Source: an uncultured cyanobacterium
GTDB taxonomy: Bacteria > Cyanobacteriota > Cyanobacteriia > Cyanobacteriales > FACHB-T130
Assembly: GCA_936920195.1 (NCBI GenBank)
Contig: CAKZHE010000229.1
Coordinates: 1 to 63,802, forward strand
Direction: 5' to 3'
Length of the DNA stretch: 63,802 nucleotides
Notes under the pieces: generated by a model
The model's database searches: none
The model's input: the letters and a program-made list of their open reading frames with translations, nothing else
Told to the model about the DNA's origin: nothing
Made by a program: the position numbers and the translations under genes
Shown here: in pieces, positions 1 to 9,152 of the stretch
How positions within the stretch are numbered: the stretch's first letter is position 1
Layout of the letters: every line of letters starts with the position of its first letter

Positions 1-127
1 AAGAAAATGAATAAATGGTTGGGTAGTTGGGCATTTTACCAGCAAGAGCAATTCCTGACTTACAAGGCAGAAGCTTTTATTGGTTTTAAATTTACAGATA
101 TTAGTTTGAATGCGATCGCCAGGGTGT

Positions 128-2938
128 ATGAAAAAAGTATTGAATTGGAGCGCGGTTGGATTTCGCCCAGCACTAAAAGGGAAACTGTGCGATCGCACAA
201 CTTACCAATGTATAAGAGCTAGCGCGATCGCTCTAACTTTTGCCCTACTTAATTGGGGTAGTGCTGTTGAGGCAAATCCCGTTAATCCAATCGTAGTTAA
301 TGGTAGCGTTACTTTTACTACTCCCGATGGACGTACCCTAGAAATTACTAATTCCAATGGCTCTATTATTAATTGGCAAAACTTCTCCATTGATGCTGGG
401 GAAATCACCCGATTTTTACAACCTAGTAGCGATAGCGCCGTTTTGAATCGGATAGTTGGCGGCAACCCTTCCCAAATTCTCGGTACGCTGCAATCGAATG
501 GACAAATATTTTTAATCAATCCCAATGGCATTATCTTTGGTGCTGGCTCCGTCGTCGATGCCCAAAGTTTAATTGCCTCAACTTTAAATTTAAGCGATCG
601 CGACTTCCTCAACGGCAATTATTGGTTTTTACAAACTGGCAGCGGTGCGCCGATAAGCGTGCAACCGGGAGCGCAAATAATTACTGCTAATGGTGGACAA
701 GTTTGGTTATTAGCCCCAAATATTACTCAGCAAGCAGGCAGTCAAATTACCGCACCAGGAGGACAAGTAGTTTTAGCGGCGGGGAGAGCAGTCAAAGTTG
801 CCGAATCAGCTTTGGGAAATATGATTTTTACTGTCACCACCGATGGCAATAATCAACTAGAAACTTTAGGCGCGATCGCGGTTGAACGGGGTGCTGCCGG
901 GTTATTTGCTGATAACATTAATCATGGTGGTAAAATCAACGCGGCGAGCGGACAAATTATACTAAATGCAGATCGAAATTTAACCCTTCAAAACAATGCT
1001 GTAATTAGTGCTGACAGCAATGATGGCAGCGATGCTGGGACAATTAATTTAACTGCGGGGAATCAATTAGAAATTCAGCGGTTAGCGACGGTTTCTGCCG
1101 ATGGTCATAGCAGCGGCGGTAACGGCGGTATAATCAACTTGACTGCCAACGATTTACGGGTGAGTGCCATTGCTAACGGTATGGGCAATATCCGGGCGGT
1201 AGCTCGTCATAGCAGCGCCAGTCATGGTAAAGTAACTTTAACCGAAACTGGGCAAAATAGTTATTTACCCGATGGCACAGAAACTCCAGTTAATAGTTTT
1301 ACCTCTGGTTCTCAAACAGCACCAGCGATCGCGACTTTAGCTGGAGGGAAAGTGGTCGTAACCTGGGAAAGTAATGGACAGGATACGACAGATAACATTT
1401 ACGCTCGCCTCTACGATCCCACCACGAATACTTGGAGTAGTGAATTTATCGTTAATCCTACCACAGCGGTAAGTCAAAATACCCCAGCGATCACCTCCTT
1501 AAACAATGGTAATTTTGTAGTTACTTGGCAAAGTAATGCCCAAGACGGTACAGATAATATTTATAGTCGGATTTACGACGGCAACGGCAATCCTGTCACC
1601 GGGGAATTGCTAATTAATACCACTACCGCTAACGACCAAGAAGATTCTAGCATTACCGCCCTCGCTAATGGCGGTTTTGTAGTCGCCTGGGAAAGTCAAG
1701 CCCAAGATGGTAATAATAAAGGTGTTTATGCCCGAATTTATGATGCTGGGGGCAATCCCCAAACGGGAGAGTTGCAAATTAATTTAACTACCTTTAAAAG
1801 TCAAGATAGCCCCGCGATCGCACCTTTGACAACTGGCGGTTTTGTCATTACTTGGCAAAGCAATGAACAGGACGGCGATCAAGAAGGAGTGTATGCCCGG
1901 ATTTATAATCAAAATGGCATTGCTCAAACTGGCGAAATTGCGGTTAATTCCACTACCGTTAACGAACAAAAAGCCCCTGCAATTACCACTTTAGCCAGCG
2001 GTAACTTTTTGATAACTTGGGATAGTCGGGAACAAGATGGTAACGATAATGCCGTGATTGGCAGAATATTTAGTCCTACTGGTAATCCCCTCAGCGGCGA
2101 ATTTCAAGTTAATACTTATACCCCTGACGCGCAAGATACATCCGCCATTTCTCCCTTAGCTGATGGTGGCTTTATTGTCAGTTGGGAAAGTTGGCAGCAA
2201 GACAGTACCGTTCAAAATGGGGTTTATGGACAAATTTTCAATGCTCAAGGTCATCCCGTGGGCAAAGAATTTCTAGTCAATACTAGAATTATTAACGATC
2301 AAGATAACCCGGCGATCGCCCTCCTCCCCAATGGTGGTTTTTTTGCCACTTGGGAAAGTTACCTGCAAGACGGTAGCAGTAACGGCATTTATAGTCAGCG
2401 TTACGCCAAAGTTACCAATCCCACTTTACCCAACCATCAGGCGACGGGCGAATTTCGTTTAGGTGCTAGTTGGAAAATTCGCCCCAATTTCAACCAACGT
2501 CCTTTAGCCACTCCCTTACCATCCCTGCAAAACTATCCCCAAATTACCGCCGCCTTAGCCACCAACTATGATAAATCTGCCATTCAGCCAAATGCCAGTC
2601 CGTCATCGGCTCAGATAGATTTGCCTGCCTCCCTTGACTGCACTTCCCCCCAACTGGTAGAAAAAAAGAGCGATCGCGAAGTTGAGGAAAAGTCCCATCT
2701 CCGGCATTGCCTTCACGAACAAGCATATAGTCAAATGGTAGGCGCTGCCGAATATCACCTTACCCAAGGAATGTCTTGGCAGGCACGTCAAGCCTATTGG
2801 CAAGAGCGCCAGCAAAAGCAATCTAGTCTGAATACGGCTGAATTTGCCACTTATCTAGAAAATCTGCGCCGCCAGCCAGAGGCAGAGCGCATCCAGTATT
2901 ACGAAACCCTAGCTAAAAATGTAATGGGTTTTAATTAA
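128..2938 (+). CDS. Filamentous-haemagglutinin-type exoprotein (two-partner secretion, TpsA)
   Basis: A 937-residue secreted protein. I chose the ATG at 128 (MKKVLNWSAV) because it opens a long extended signal peptide that ends near residues 45-50 (LLNWGSAVEANP). The TPS/haemagglutination domain follows to about residue 270, with the family signatures NPSQILGTLQSNG, LINPNGIIFG and SLIASTLNLS. Roughly residues 400-800 hold seven repeats of about 56 residues built on GG.FVVTWES..QDG...IYARIYD. The last 140 residues are polar and helical. In the family, an Omp85-type TpsB partner exports the protein through the outer membrane. No TpsB gene is in the window, so the partner must be elsewhere. The target of the exoprotein is unknown. 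Confidence 0.85.
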   Translation: MKKVLNWSAVGFRPALKGKLCDRTTYQCIRASAIALTFALLNWGSAVEANPVNPIVVNGSVTFTTPDGRTLEITNSNGSIINWQNFSIDAGEITRFLQPSSDSAVLNRIVGGNPSQILGTLQSNGQIFLINPNGIIFGAGSVVDAQSLIASTLNLSDRDFLNGNYWFLQTGSGAPISVQPGAQIITANGGQVWLLAPNITQQAGSQITAPGGQVVLAAGRAVKVAESALGNMIFTVTTDGNNQLETLGAIAVERGAAGLFADNINHGGKINAASGQIILNADRNLTLQNNAVISADSNDGSDAGTINLTAGNQLEIQRLATVSADGHSSGGNGGIINLTANDLRVSAIANGMGNIRAVARHSSASHGKVTLTETGQNSYLPDGTETPVNSFTSGSQTAPAIATLAGGKVVVTWESNGQDTTDNIYARLYDPTTNTWSSEFIVNPTTAVSQNTPAITSLNNGNFVVTWQSNAQDGTDNIYSRIYDGNGNPVTGELLINTTTANDQEDSSITALANGGFVVAWESQAQDGNNKGVYARIYDAGGNPQTGELQINLTTFKSQDSPAIAPLTTGGFVITWQSNEQDGDQEGVYARIYNQNGIAQTGEIAVNSTTVNEQKAPAITTLASGNFLITWDSREQDGNDNAVIGRIFSPTGNPLSGEFQVNTYTPDAQDTSAISPLADGGFIVSWESWQQDSTVQNGVYGQIFNAQGHPVGKEFLVNTRIINDQDNPAIALLPNGGFFATWESYLQDGSSNGIYSQRYAKVTNPTLPNHQATGEFRLGASWKIRPNFNQRPLATPLPSLQNYPQITAALATNYDKSAIQPNASPSSAQIDLPASLDCTSPQLVEKKSDREVEEKSHLRHCLHEQAYSQMVGAAEYHLTQGMSWQARQAYWQERQQKQSSLNTAEFATYLENLRRQPEAERIQYYETLAKNVMGFN

Positions 2939-2981
2939 AAGCCATTATAGAGAGATTGATAAAAGCACACCCTGATTGAAA

Positions 2982-3743
2982 TTAAACTGCTACTTGCTGT
3001 TCGGTTTCTGATTGCTTGGACTTTCGGCTGGCAGATAAGACTCCTAAACTGGTGAGTGCGATCGCGATCGCCATTCCTGGTTCCGGTATTTTGTTAGGAT
3101 CTCTGGGAGGCTTAACAGTACCTTTGCCTGTGCCGCTAGTGCCTAAGTTAGTCCCGCTAATGCTTTGATAGCGCACTCCAAAGTTACTCAGGGCAAATTG
3201 GGTGGCTCCTTGATTAAAGGCGAGTTTAGCAGAAAATGTTTGCGAATTTTGACCGCTGGCTGCCCCACCATTTTGTCCACCTTGGCAATTGTTGCCGTCG
3301 GTAAAGCAAACATCCAGAGCGCCAAATTGGTTGGGTAGAGAACCGTTCAAAATGGCATTGCTAAATAAACCCCCAGTCGCTACGCTAGCATTTTGCAGGG
3401 TGAGGTCTGTATCAAATCCTAGGGCAGATGTGCGAGAAGCGATCGCCCCTGTCGAAGTATTCTTAAGATCGATATCAAATTTAGCTTGGGTGAAGGAGCC
3501 GATATTTTCAAATCCTTGGAAGGTGAATGTAGCTAGGGAGGTGAGATCGCTGACATTTTGAGTTGCCACATTGCCATCAAAACTAACTTGAAAAGATTTG
3601 CCGATATCCGTTAAACCAACTCCAATACTACCATCGCTATTGAAACTAAAGGCTGAAGCTGGATTAGCTCCTAGGAATGAGGATAGTCCCACTGCCGATA
3701 GGAGAGATAGACCAAAAGTTGTTTTTAAAAGAGCTTTAAGCAT
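2982..3743 (-). CDS. PEP-CTERM sorting domain protein
   Basis: A 253-residue exported protein convergent with the preceding exoprotein. It has a clear N-terminal signal peptide (ALLKTTFGLSLLSAVGLSSF, ending ANPASA). The C-terminus reads KIPEPG, then a hydrophobic stretch (AIAIALTSLGVLSAS), then a basic tail (RKSK). This is the PEP-CTERM arrangement recognised by exosortase in the inner membrane. The central part is Gly/Ser/Asn-rich with two nearby cysteines (DVCFTDGNNCQGG). A GTSGTGKGT stretch before the anchor recalls the cistern PEP-CTERM subgroup, but I could not test that. Its role is unknown, probably surface-associated. Confidence 0.8.
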   Translation of the reverse strand: MLKALLKTTFGLSLLSAVGLSSFLGANPASAFSFNSDGSIGVGLTDIGKSFQVSFDGNVATQNVSDLTSLATFTFQGFENIGSFTQAKFDIDLKNTSTGAIASRTSALGFDTDLTLQNASVATGGLFSNAILNGSLPNQFGALDVCFTDGNNCQGGQNGGAASGQNSQTFSAKLAFNQGATQFALSNFGVRYQSISGTNLGTSGTGKGTVKPPRDPNKIPEPGMAIAIALTSLGVLSASRKSKQSETEQQVAV

Positions 3744-4014
3744 AAGACCGAGTTCCCTTTACTTAGGGCTTGCTGAATCACCAAGTGGCGACTGGACACC
3801 TGATTGCATTAGGATATTTTTTCTACCTTTCTTCCTGAAGCATAACTAGCTCTTAACTGGATTGTCCAGTACCCTGGACGCATCTTATTCATATCTTCAT
3901 ATAGGCGCTGTAGAAACTCCTAACTTTATTATCGATTTTTCTTCAGAAACAATTAAATACTCTGTAGAAATATAGACTTTTTCTACCACTGTCAGGATAG
4001 TTTAAGGGTGGGGT

Positions 4015-4332
4015 TTAGGGTTCAAGAATCCTGACTAGAATCTGCAAAAGATTCTCTAAATCAGCAGGAACACGGTAGAGATCGAGATCTTGAGTCACTT
4101 CACGAGATTGACGATCGAACTGTCCAAACTGCCAAATATTTCCGGTTGAAATTGCGCCTTGCAGGACGCTTTGCTCTGAGTCGATCCATTGATCGAGGGC
4201 AATTAGTTCGATCGCAAGTTGCACAAAGCCCCGTTCTAAGAAATACGCCAGGATGTCTTGCGGTGCAAAGTTGAGCTTAAAGTAATCGGCAAAAGTATAG
4301 GACTGATCGGGCTGAATAATGACTTTGGGCAT
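4015..4332 (-). CDS. Conserved hypothetical protein, 105 aa
   Basis: No family recognised. The start is placed at 4332 (MPKVIIQPDQSYTFADYF). The upstream in-frame extension to 4377 runs into AAAATTC heptamer repeats and looks non-coding. The sequence resembles small cyanobacterial proteins that open with a ProLys-Val-Ile strand followed by helices (FADYFKLNF, DILAYFLERGF, LEDLLQILV-like end). No signal peptide, membrane segment or cofactor motif is visible. It stands alone on the minus strand. Confidence 0.6.
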   Translation of the reverse strand: MPKVIIQPDQSYTFADYFKLNFAPQDILAYFLERGFVQLAIELIALDQWIDSEQSVLQGAISTGNIWQFGQFDRQSREVTQDLDLYRVPADLENLLQILVRILEP

Positions 4333-4376
4333 AATTAATATAGCGACCAAGTGACCTTTTTTGAATTCAAAAGGCA

Positions 4377-4536
4377 AAATTCAAAATTCAAAATGAAGAA
4401 TGGAAATAATTTTGAATTAATTAATTAATTCGCTTGTTCAAGCCCCCGCCACAATCTTTGATTTGGCGGTCTTCAATTAGTTGTGAGTTCAAGCTCCCAC
4501 TAATTGTCTTGAATTTTGAATTTTGAATTTTGAATT
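4377..4536. repeat. AAAATTC/GAATTTT heptamer tandem repeats
   Basis: Two short runs of a 7-bp unit bracket this intergenic stretch. AAAATTC runs lie at about 4377-4392, and GAATTTT x3 plus a partial unit at 4511-4536. A third run, GAATTTT x4, is at 55795-55827. This type of short tandem repeat is common in filamentous cyanobacteria. The DNA between the runs (4393-4510) contains no gene I can support. Confidence 0.75.
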
Positions 4537-4576
4537 GGAGCGAAGCGACTTGACGTGGCACTCGACACCCATCTCC

Positions 4577-6262
4577 CTAAATTGAGATAGCATAGCGGAC
4601 AAGCTGTGCCAGCCTTTGCCGCAGGGTTTCTAAGCCGAGGCGATCGCTAGCTGAAATAAATATCGCTTGGGGAAATTCCTCTTGTGCTAAGGTCAAAGTA
4701 TTGCCATCTACCCGATCGATTTTATTAAAAGCAATTAAAGCTGGACCGGGAGTAATCGGCATTTGGGTTAAAATTCCCATCACTGAACGAATTTGACTTT
4801 GCCAAGCGGGATGAGACAAGTCCACCACGTGCAGTAGGGCATCGGCTTCCGTGACTTCTTCTAGGGTGGCGCGGAAAGCATCCATTAAGGATGGGGGCAG
4901 TTCTCGAATGAAGCCTACGGTATCGGTGAGGACAATTTCCCGCAGTTCGCTGGTCAGGGGATCGGGGATGGTAAAGCGGCGGGTGGTAGGATCGAGGGTG
5001 GCAAATAGTTGATCGGCAGCGTAAATTTCCGCGTTGGTGAGGGCATTAAGCAAAGTGGATTTCCCGGCGTTGGTATAGCCAACAATGGCAATGGAGGGAA
5101 CTTCGCGATGCTGCCGTTGTTGCCGCATTCGGGAGCGATGGGCTTGCAGTTGATTAACTTCCGCTTGCAGTCGGGCAATCCGTCGCCCAATAGTCCGCCG
5201 TTCAGTTTCTAGTTTAGTTTCCCCTGGTCCGCGAGTCCCAATGCCACCCCCCAATCGAGACATGGCTTGTCCTCTTCCCGTCAGGCGGGGCAAGGTATAT
5301 TCCAATTGGGCTAGTTCAACTTGCAGTTTTCCGGCGCGGGATTGGGCGCGTTGGGCAAAGATGTCTAAAATTACTTCGGTGCGGTCAACTACGCGAATGC
5401 CAATTTTAACTTCTAAGTTGCGGATTTGGGCGGGGGAAAGATCGCGGTCAAAAACGATCAGGTTTGCGCCTAGGGTTTGGGCAGCCAGGGCAATTTCTTG
5501 GACTTTGCCTTCACCAACCACAGTTTGAGGATGGGGGCGCGATCGCTTTTGCTGTACTACTTCTAACACTTCTCCCCCAGCAGTATCAACTAACCGGGCG
5601 ATTTCTGCCAATCCATCTTGGAATTGTTGGGAGTCTAGTTGATCGGTCATTAAACCGACAATTAACACGCGATCGCGATCGCTGTCTACGGCTTGGGCAA
5701 TAAATTCCCGCTCAAATTCCGCTTCCAATCCTCCTACTAAGTCTAGGAAGTCTTGGCTGCTGGCAACTTCTAAACTTAAAGGGGGCGAAACTGTCCAATT
5801 AACTTCGGGATGGGGAACTAAATGGGCGAGATAGGTTTCTTTCACATAACCTGTGGCTCCCCCGCCGCGCCGTTCAAAACCTCCCCCAGTTAAAGTTAGT
5901 ACCAGTAAAGCATCCAAGCGCTGGACTGCCATTGCCGTTAAAGCTGCCTCATTGGGGGGTTCTAATTTCAGTTGGGTGGCAATACAGCGAATACCGCTCA
6001 GTCTTTCGGCTCCGTAGCGGGGTAATTCCAAGGGAGGAATTTGGGTTTGTTGGGGCGTACCCACACCAACGCGGATGGCTTGTCCCCGCCTGTTAAAATA
6101 GGCACAGATGGGCTGATTAATCTCTGTACTGATTGCGCCTAAGCGTTGGGCAAATTCGGGAGTAGTCAGGCAATCGACTGGGAGGCGATCGCGATAAAGT
6201 CGTTGCAGTTGCTTTAACTGGTTAGACTTTAACCCTTGTAGGTGACCGTAGATAGTTTCTAT
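4577..6262 (-). CDS. hflX: GTPase HflX, ribosome-associated
   Basis: About 561 residues. HflX is a GTPase that binds the 50S subunit and rescues or splits stalled ribosomes. Visible features are the N-terminal HflX domain, a basic coiled-coil linker (LETERRTIGRRIARLQAEV), the G1 loop GYTNAGKST, DTVGFIRELP (G3), NKID (G4) and a C-terminal SAS motif. The first ATG/GTG/TTG in frame is a GTG at 6064, but homologous sequence clearly continues upstream (ETIYGHLQGLKSNQLKQLQR). No standard start lies before that stretch and the stop at about 6328-6330. An ATA at 6260-6262 stands where the family start is expected, and AGGAG at 6271-6275 lies 8 bases before it. I therefore place the start at the ATA; a sequencing error or a mutated start is the alternative. 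Confidence 0.88.
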   Translation of the reverse strand: METIYGHLQGLKSNQLKQLQRLYRDRLPVDCLTTPEFAQRLGAISTEINQPICAYFNRRGQAIRVGVGTPQQTQIPPLELPRYGAERLSGIRCIATQLKLEPPNEAALTAMAVQRLDALLVLTLTGGGFERRGGGATGYVKETYLAHLVPHPEVNWTVSPPLSLEVASSQDFLDLVGGLEAEFEREFIAQAVDSDRDRVLIVGLMTDQLDSQQFQDGLAEIARLVDTAGGEVLEVVQQKRSRPHPQTVVGEGKVQEIALAAQTLGANLIVFDRDLSPAQIRNLEVKIGIRVVDRTEVILDIFAQRAQSRAGKLQVELAQLEYTLPRLTGRGQAMSRLGGGIGTRGPGETKLETERRTIGRRIARLQAEVNQLQAHRSRMRQQRQHREVPSIAIVGYTNAGKSTLLNALTNAEIYAADQLFATLDPTTRRFTIPDPLTSELREIVLTDTVGFIRELPPSLMDAFRATLEEVTEADALLHVVDLSHPAWQSQIRSVMGILTQMPITPGPALIAFNKIDRVDGNTLTLAQEEFPQAIFISASDRLGLETLRQRLAQLVRYAISI

Positions 6263-6325
6263 AGGCTTTTCTCCTGTAAGTTCATCAGTGATTGTACTCG
6301 CTAGTTCCTCACTCCTGATTTTAGC

Positions 6326-7438
6326 CTATTGTACGCATTGAATATTCGCCACGGTCGCTTTCTCGTAGCCAAATATTGGTTTGCCGCTAAAAGTTATCTC
6401 TTCTTGAGCTACTTTCCCAGGGGTTCTAACTCGGTGATAGATAAAATTACCGCATTGCAATTTTTCGTAGCGGTCGGCAAAAATATTTTTATTGACTAGG
6501 AATGGGACGTTTTTTTCAATCTCTTTTCTAGCCGCCAGAGATAGTTTACCTGCTTCTTCCGATTCCTTGGGTGGACATTGGGTATAGTCTAATGGGCATT
6601 CGTACAAGTACAGTTGCTTGGTATTATAATTCGGCTCTTTCTTTTTTATGCTAACAGTAATATTGACAACTCGGCTCTTATTATCTCCATCATAATAGTT
6701 TTCTTCTAAGGTCACTTTTTTTAACAGATTGCCAGTTTTGAGGCTATATTGCTGGTAATAAACACTCAAGTAGCTATTGGTTGAGTGACTCCAAACTGAC
6801 CAGATTGTATCTCCTTCTACATATCTGAGATGGTCTTTCAGATCGCAGTTATAATCCAGATTAGTATTACTATTAATTATTTCTTTGATTTCACCTGTCT
6901 GAACATCGATTTCTTCTACTTTGCAGTCAAATCTTTCATTTCGTTCGCTTTCCAGGTAATATTTGCCCTTGTCAACAATCATTTCTGAAAATGTTGTGGG
7001 ATTTTCTTGTAATTTAAAAATCTTGTTTTTGGTATCCCAAAAGCCAATCTTTTGATCGTAAATAAAATAAATGATGCCATCAACCACGATCGGGCTGCTT
7101 CTCTGATTCACCATTAAATATCCTACATCTACAGGTTGATTTTCTTGATCTAAAACTTGATATCTTTTCTTATTGCCAATAGAAGATTCGAGAATTAGCC
7201 AAGGTTTGGGAGGATAATTTTGCCCATTTAATATGGTTCCTTCTTCTGTAGCTGCCAAAACACTTTTCCAAGCAATTTCTTGCGCCGACGGAGCAATTTT
7301 TTTCGGCTTTCTTCTAGTCATAACTCGTACCACATAATTTTCTTTAATTTCCGTGGGAGTACAGCCTACCATTCCTACTATTAAGCTGGTTAGCAAAACA
7401 CTGAAACCGATTGCCCAAATGGATTTGATTTTGAACAC
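6326..7438 (-). CDS. Putative lipoprotein, unknown function
   Basis: 370 residues. The N-terminus is a lipoprotein signal (FSVLLTSLIVGMVGC), with Cys26 as the probable lipidated residue. The remainder is rich in lysine and beta-strand-like segments (GIIYFIYDQKIGFWDTK, YLSVYYQQYSLKTG) that suggest a beta-propeller-like or repeat fold, but no family was recognised. It carries several cysteines (e.g. DCKVEEI, YNCDLKD, YECPLDYTQCPP), consistent with disulphides in the periplasm. It lies upstream of hflX on the same strand but the gap (about 64 bp) does not prove an operon. Confidence 0.65.
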   Translation of the reverse strand: MFKIKSIWAIGFSVLLTSLIVGMVGCTPTEIKENYVVRVMTRRKPKKIAPSAQEIAWKSVLAATEEGTILNGQNYPPKPWLILESSIGNKKRYQVLDQENQPVDVGYLMVNQRSSPIVVDGIIYFIYDQKIGFWDTKNKIFKLQENPTTFSEMIVDKGKYYLESERNERFDCKVEEIDVQTGEIKEIINSNTNLDYNCDLKDHLRYVEGDTIWSVWSHSTNSYLSVYYQQYSLKTGNLLKKVTLEENYYDGDNKSRVVNITVSIKKKEPNYNTKQLYLYECPLDYTQCPPKESEEAGKLSLAARKEIEKNVPFLVNKNIFADRYEKLQCGNFIYHRVRTPGKVAQEEITFSGKPIFGYEKATVANIQCVQ

Positions 7439-7679
7439 AGTATCTGCACTAATCTAGTTAAAGATGGGTTTTGACTTTACCATCTCGATTCTAACGCGAT
7501 CGCCTGGAAAAATACCTCTGATTAAGAAAAATTATACCCGCAGGCGATCGCTATTAATTGATGGCTCATTCAAACCGGACTTACCCTAAATTCTCCTTCT
7601 TAAAGGTTATTTATAGAATTTATATCCCTTTCTAACTCTATAAGGAAGATGAAATCATACGCTTGAGGCGAGTATCCTA

Positions 7680-7711
7680 TTGACAAATCATTTTATTTGT
7701 GATTTGATAAT
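7680..7711 (+). promoter_or_regulatory. Candidate promoter/operator of the AAA+ cassette
   Basis: A TTGACA hexamer at 7680-7685 is followed by a GATAAT-like -10 at 7706-7711 with a rather long 20-bp spacer. Overlapping it is a nested inverted repeat: CAAATCA (7684-7690) pairs with TGATTTG (7700-7706), and ACAAAT pairs with ATTTGT inside. This is the only conspicuous palindrome in the 380-bp gap between the lipoprotein gene and the AAA+ ATPase. It could be an operator. The rest of the gap (7439-7679 and 7712-7819) has HIP1 sites and nothing else I can support. Confidence 0.35.
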
Positions 7712-7819
7712 ATGGATCGCATGACTAGGCAGCTTTATCAGGGGAAAAGTAGTTTATTTGTTGTAAAAGTAGGCAGCTACGAAAAAGTATAAACGCTTGA
7801 ATAAAGACAAAAATGTTGT

Positions 7820-8737
7820 ATGGGTGGATATATTTACGAAACCAGTGGTCTAGTTCAAATATCTCATGCTGAAATAGAAAAGCGAATCTTCCAGCACAGA
7901 TTATTTGGACTAGATTCCCTTCAAGAGCATTTGTTTCAGTTCTGTAAGGCTGTTCTGATAGCAGATAGTGAAAGAATTCAGGATTTTATCTTTTACGATC
8001 TGGCTCCTTCTATACTTCTTTACGGATCGCCAAACACAGGTAAAACAACTCTTTGTAATTTGCTGTTTGACCGTCTAAAAAAAGAAGTCACCAACGAAAT
8101 AAATTTTTACACTATTGATATTGGAAAGATGCTTGATCCGGCTTTAGGACAGTCATCCCGTAATTTAGAAGAAGCATTTGAGGATCTACGGAAAGCTTGT
8201 TCAGATGGCTCATCGGCATTTTTAGTGCTAGATGAACTGGATTCTTTCTGTATGAGTCGTAGCCGTATTCAAGAACACGATGCTATCCGTCGAGCAATGA
8301 CAACTCTAATATTGGAGCTTGATCGTTTACATCCATCTTCCACAAGAAAATTGATTTTGTGTGGGATCACTAATGTGGAAGATCTCATAGACACAGCAGT
8401 GGTACGTAGATTCTCATTGAAGCATTTTGTTGATGCTAATCTTGACTGGGATGACTTTCGTTGTTATATTGAATATTTGAGTAGGCCAATTAAATACATT
8501 CCTCAAGATCAAGACTTGGAGCAACTATATGATATTTACAAAGGCCGAGCATTCAAATCTGGTGATATAAAAGCTCTTTATAAAACTCTGTTAATTGATG
8601 TAATTTGTGAAGGCAAAAAAATTTCAATTAGGGATAATTTATTCAAGCTTTTTAAAGAGGGTTTTTCTACTAGCGAACATTTAGCTAAAACTTATGGAGA
8701 ATTTGCAAATGGCAGACAGAGAATGGCAAACCGATGA
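7820..8737 (+). CDS. AAA+ ATPase, first gene of a four-gene cassette
   Basis: 305 residues with a single AAA+ module: Walker A GSPNTGKTT (about residues 69-77), Walker B FLVLDELDSF (about 134-143), sensor-1 region CGITNVEDL, and a probable Arg finger in AVVRRFSLKHF. The C-terminal lid is helical. The short N-terminus (about 60 residues) has no recognised domain. It resembles the classical AAA/ORC-like group rather than MoxR or Lon, but I cannot assign a family. The next gene overlaps its end, and three small genes follow on the same strand. The cassette has no HIP1 octamer and looks A+T-richer than its neighbours, suggesting transfer. Inferred role: ATP-driven component of a defence or conflict module. 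Confidence 0.75.
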   Translation: MGGYIYETSGLVQISHAEIEKRIFQHRLFGLDSLQEHLFQFCKAVLIADSERIQDFIFYDLAPSILLYGSPNTGKTTLCNLLFDRLKKEVTNEINFYTIDIGKMLDPALGQSSRNLEEAFEDLRKACSDGSSAFLVLDELDSFCMSRSRIQEHDAIRRAMTTLILELDRLHPSSTRKLILCGITNVEDLIDTAVVRRFSLKHFVDANLDWDDFRCYIEYLSRPIKYIPQDQDLEQLYDIYKGRAFKSGDIKALYKTLLIDVICEGKKISIRDNLFKLFKEGFSTSEHLAKTYGEFANGRQRMANR

Positions 8738-8933
8738 GGATAGAATGATTAACCGCTTAGAAGCTCATAGAGATTTTATTACTTGGGTTATCAAAAGGTT
8801 GAAGGCAGAGGGAATTGATTGTAAGAGAACAACGGGGAATGATTCTAGGGGTGACATTCTTTACTACAAACCTGAAGATGAACCAAGAGTGAAAGAAATT
8901 GTCCGTAAAATTAACTCGGAGTTCAATCAGTAG
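8694..8933 (+). CDS. Small cassette protein 2, 79 aa
   Basis: It overlaps the AAA+ gene by 44 bp, suggesting translational coupling. An alternative start is the ATG at 8709 (MADREWQTDEDR). The protein is charged and helical at first (RLEAHRDFITWVIKRLKAEG), then reads IDCKRTTGNDSRGDILYYK, followed by a final helix. The segment TGNDSRGDIL, after a helix and strand, resembles the region around the first acidic residue of PD-(D/E)xK nucleases. That is an inference from pattern only. No family is recognised. Confidence 0.6.
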   Translation: MENLQMADREWQTDEDRMINRLEAHRDFITWVIKRLKAEGIDCKRTTGNDSRGDILYYKPEDEPRVKEIVRKINSEFNQ

Positions 8934-8945
8934 TAGGAATTTTAG

Positions 8946-9152
8946 ATGCCATACATTGAAATTAAAACCCGCAAACAGATAGATTCGACCTTAGCACAGA
9001 AGATTATTAACAAGCAATGTGTGTCCGCTGTTCTAACTACAGGGGTAATTACAAAGCCAGCCAAAAAACTTTTTGACGACAATGATGTTGCATATGCAGA
9101 AAATGTCCCGGAAAGAATTTTTATGGAATCTGAAGCTCAGGAGGAAGGCTAA
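8946..9152 (+). CDS. Small cassette protein 3, 68 aa, Mrr-like segment
   Basis: Starts 12 bp after gene 2. It begins with YIEIKTRK, containing a Glu-x-Lys pair in a predicted strand, then a helix, then CVSAVLTTGVITKPAKKLFD and a final DVAYAEN strand. The order ExK strand, helix, AVLTTG..TKPAK resembles the second half of Mrr-type restriction-endonuclease folds. If real, genes 2 and 3 would be the two halves of one split nuclease. It could equally be an unrelated small protein. Its stop overlaps the next ATG (TAATG at 9150-9154). Confidence 0.6.
   Translation: MPYIEIKTRKQIDSTLAQKIINKQCVSAVLTTGVITKPAKKLFDDNDVAYAENVPERIFMESEAQEEG

Noticed and set aside
6064-6066. GTG start for hflX
   Set aside because: About 66 HflX-like residues lie upstream in the same frame, so this start would remove a conserved part.
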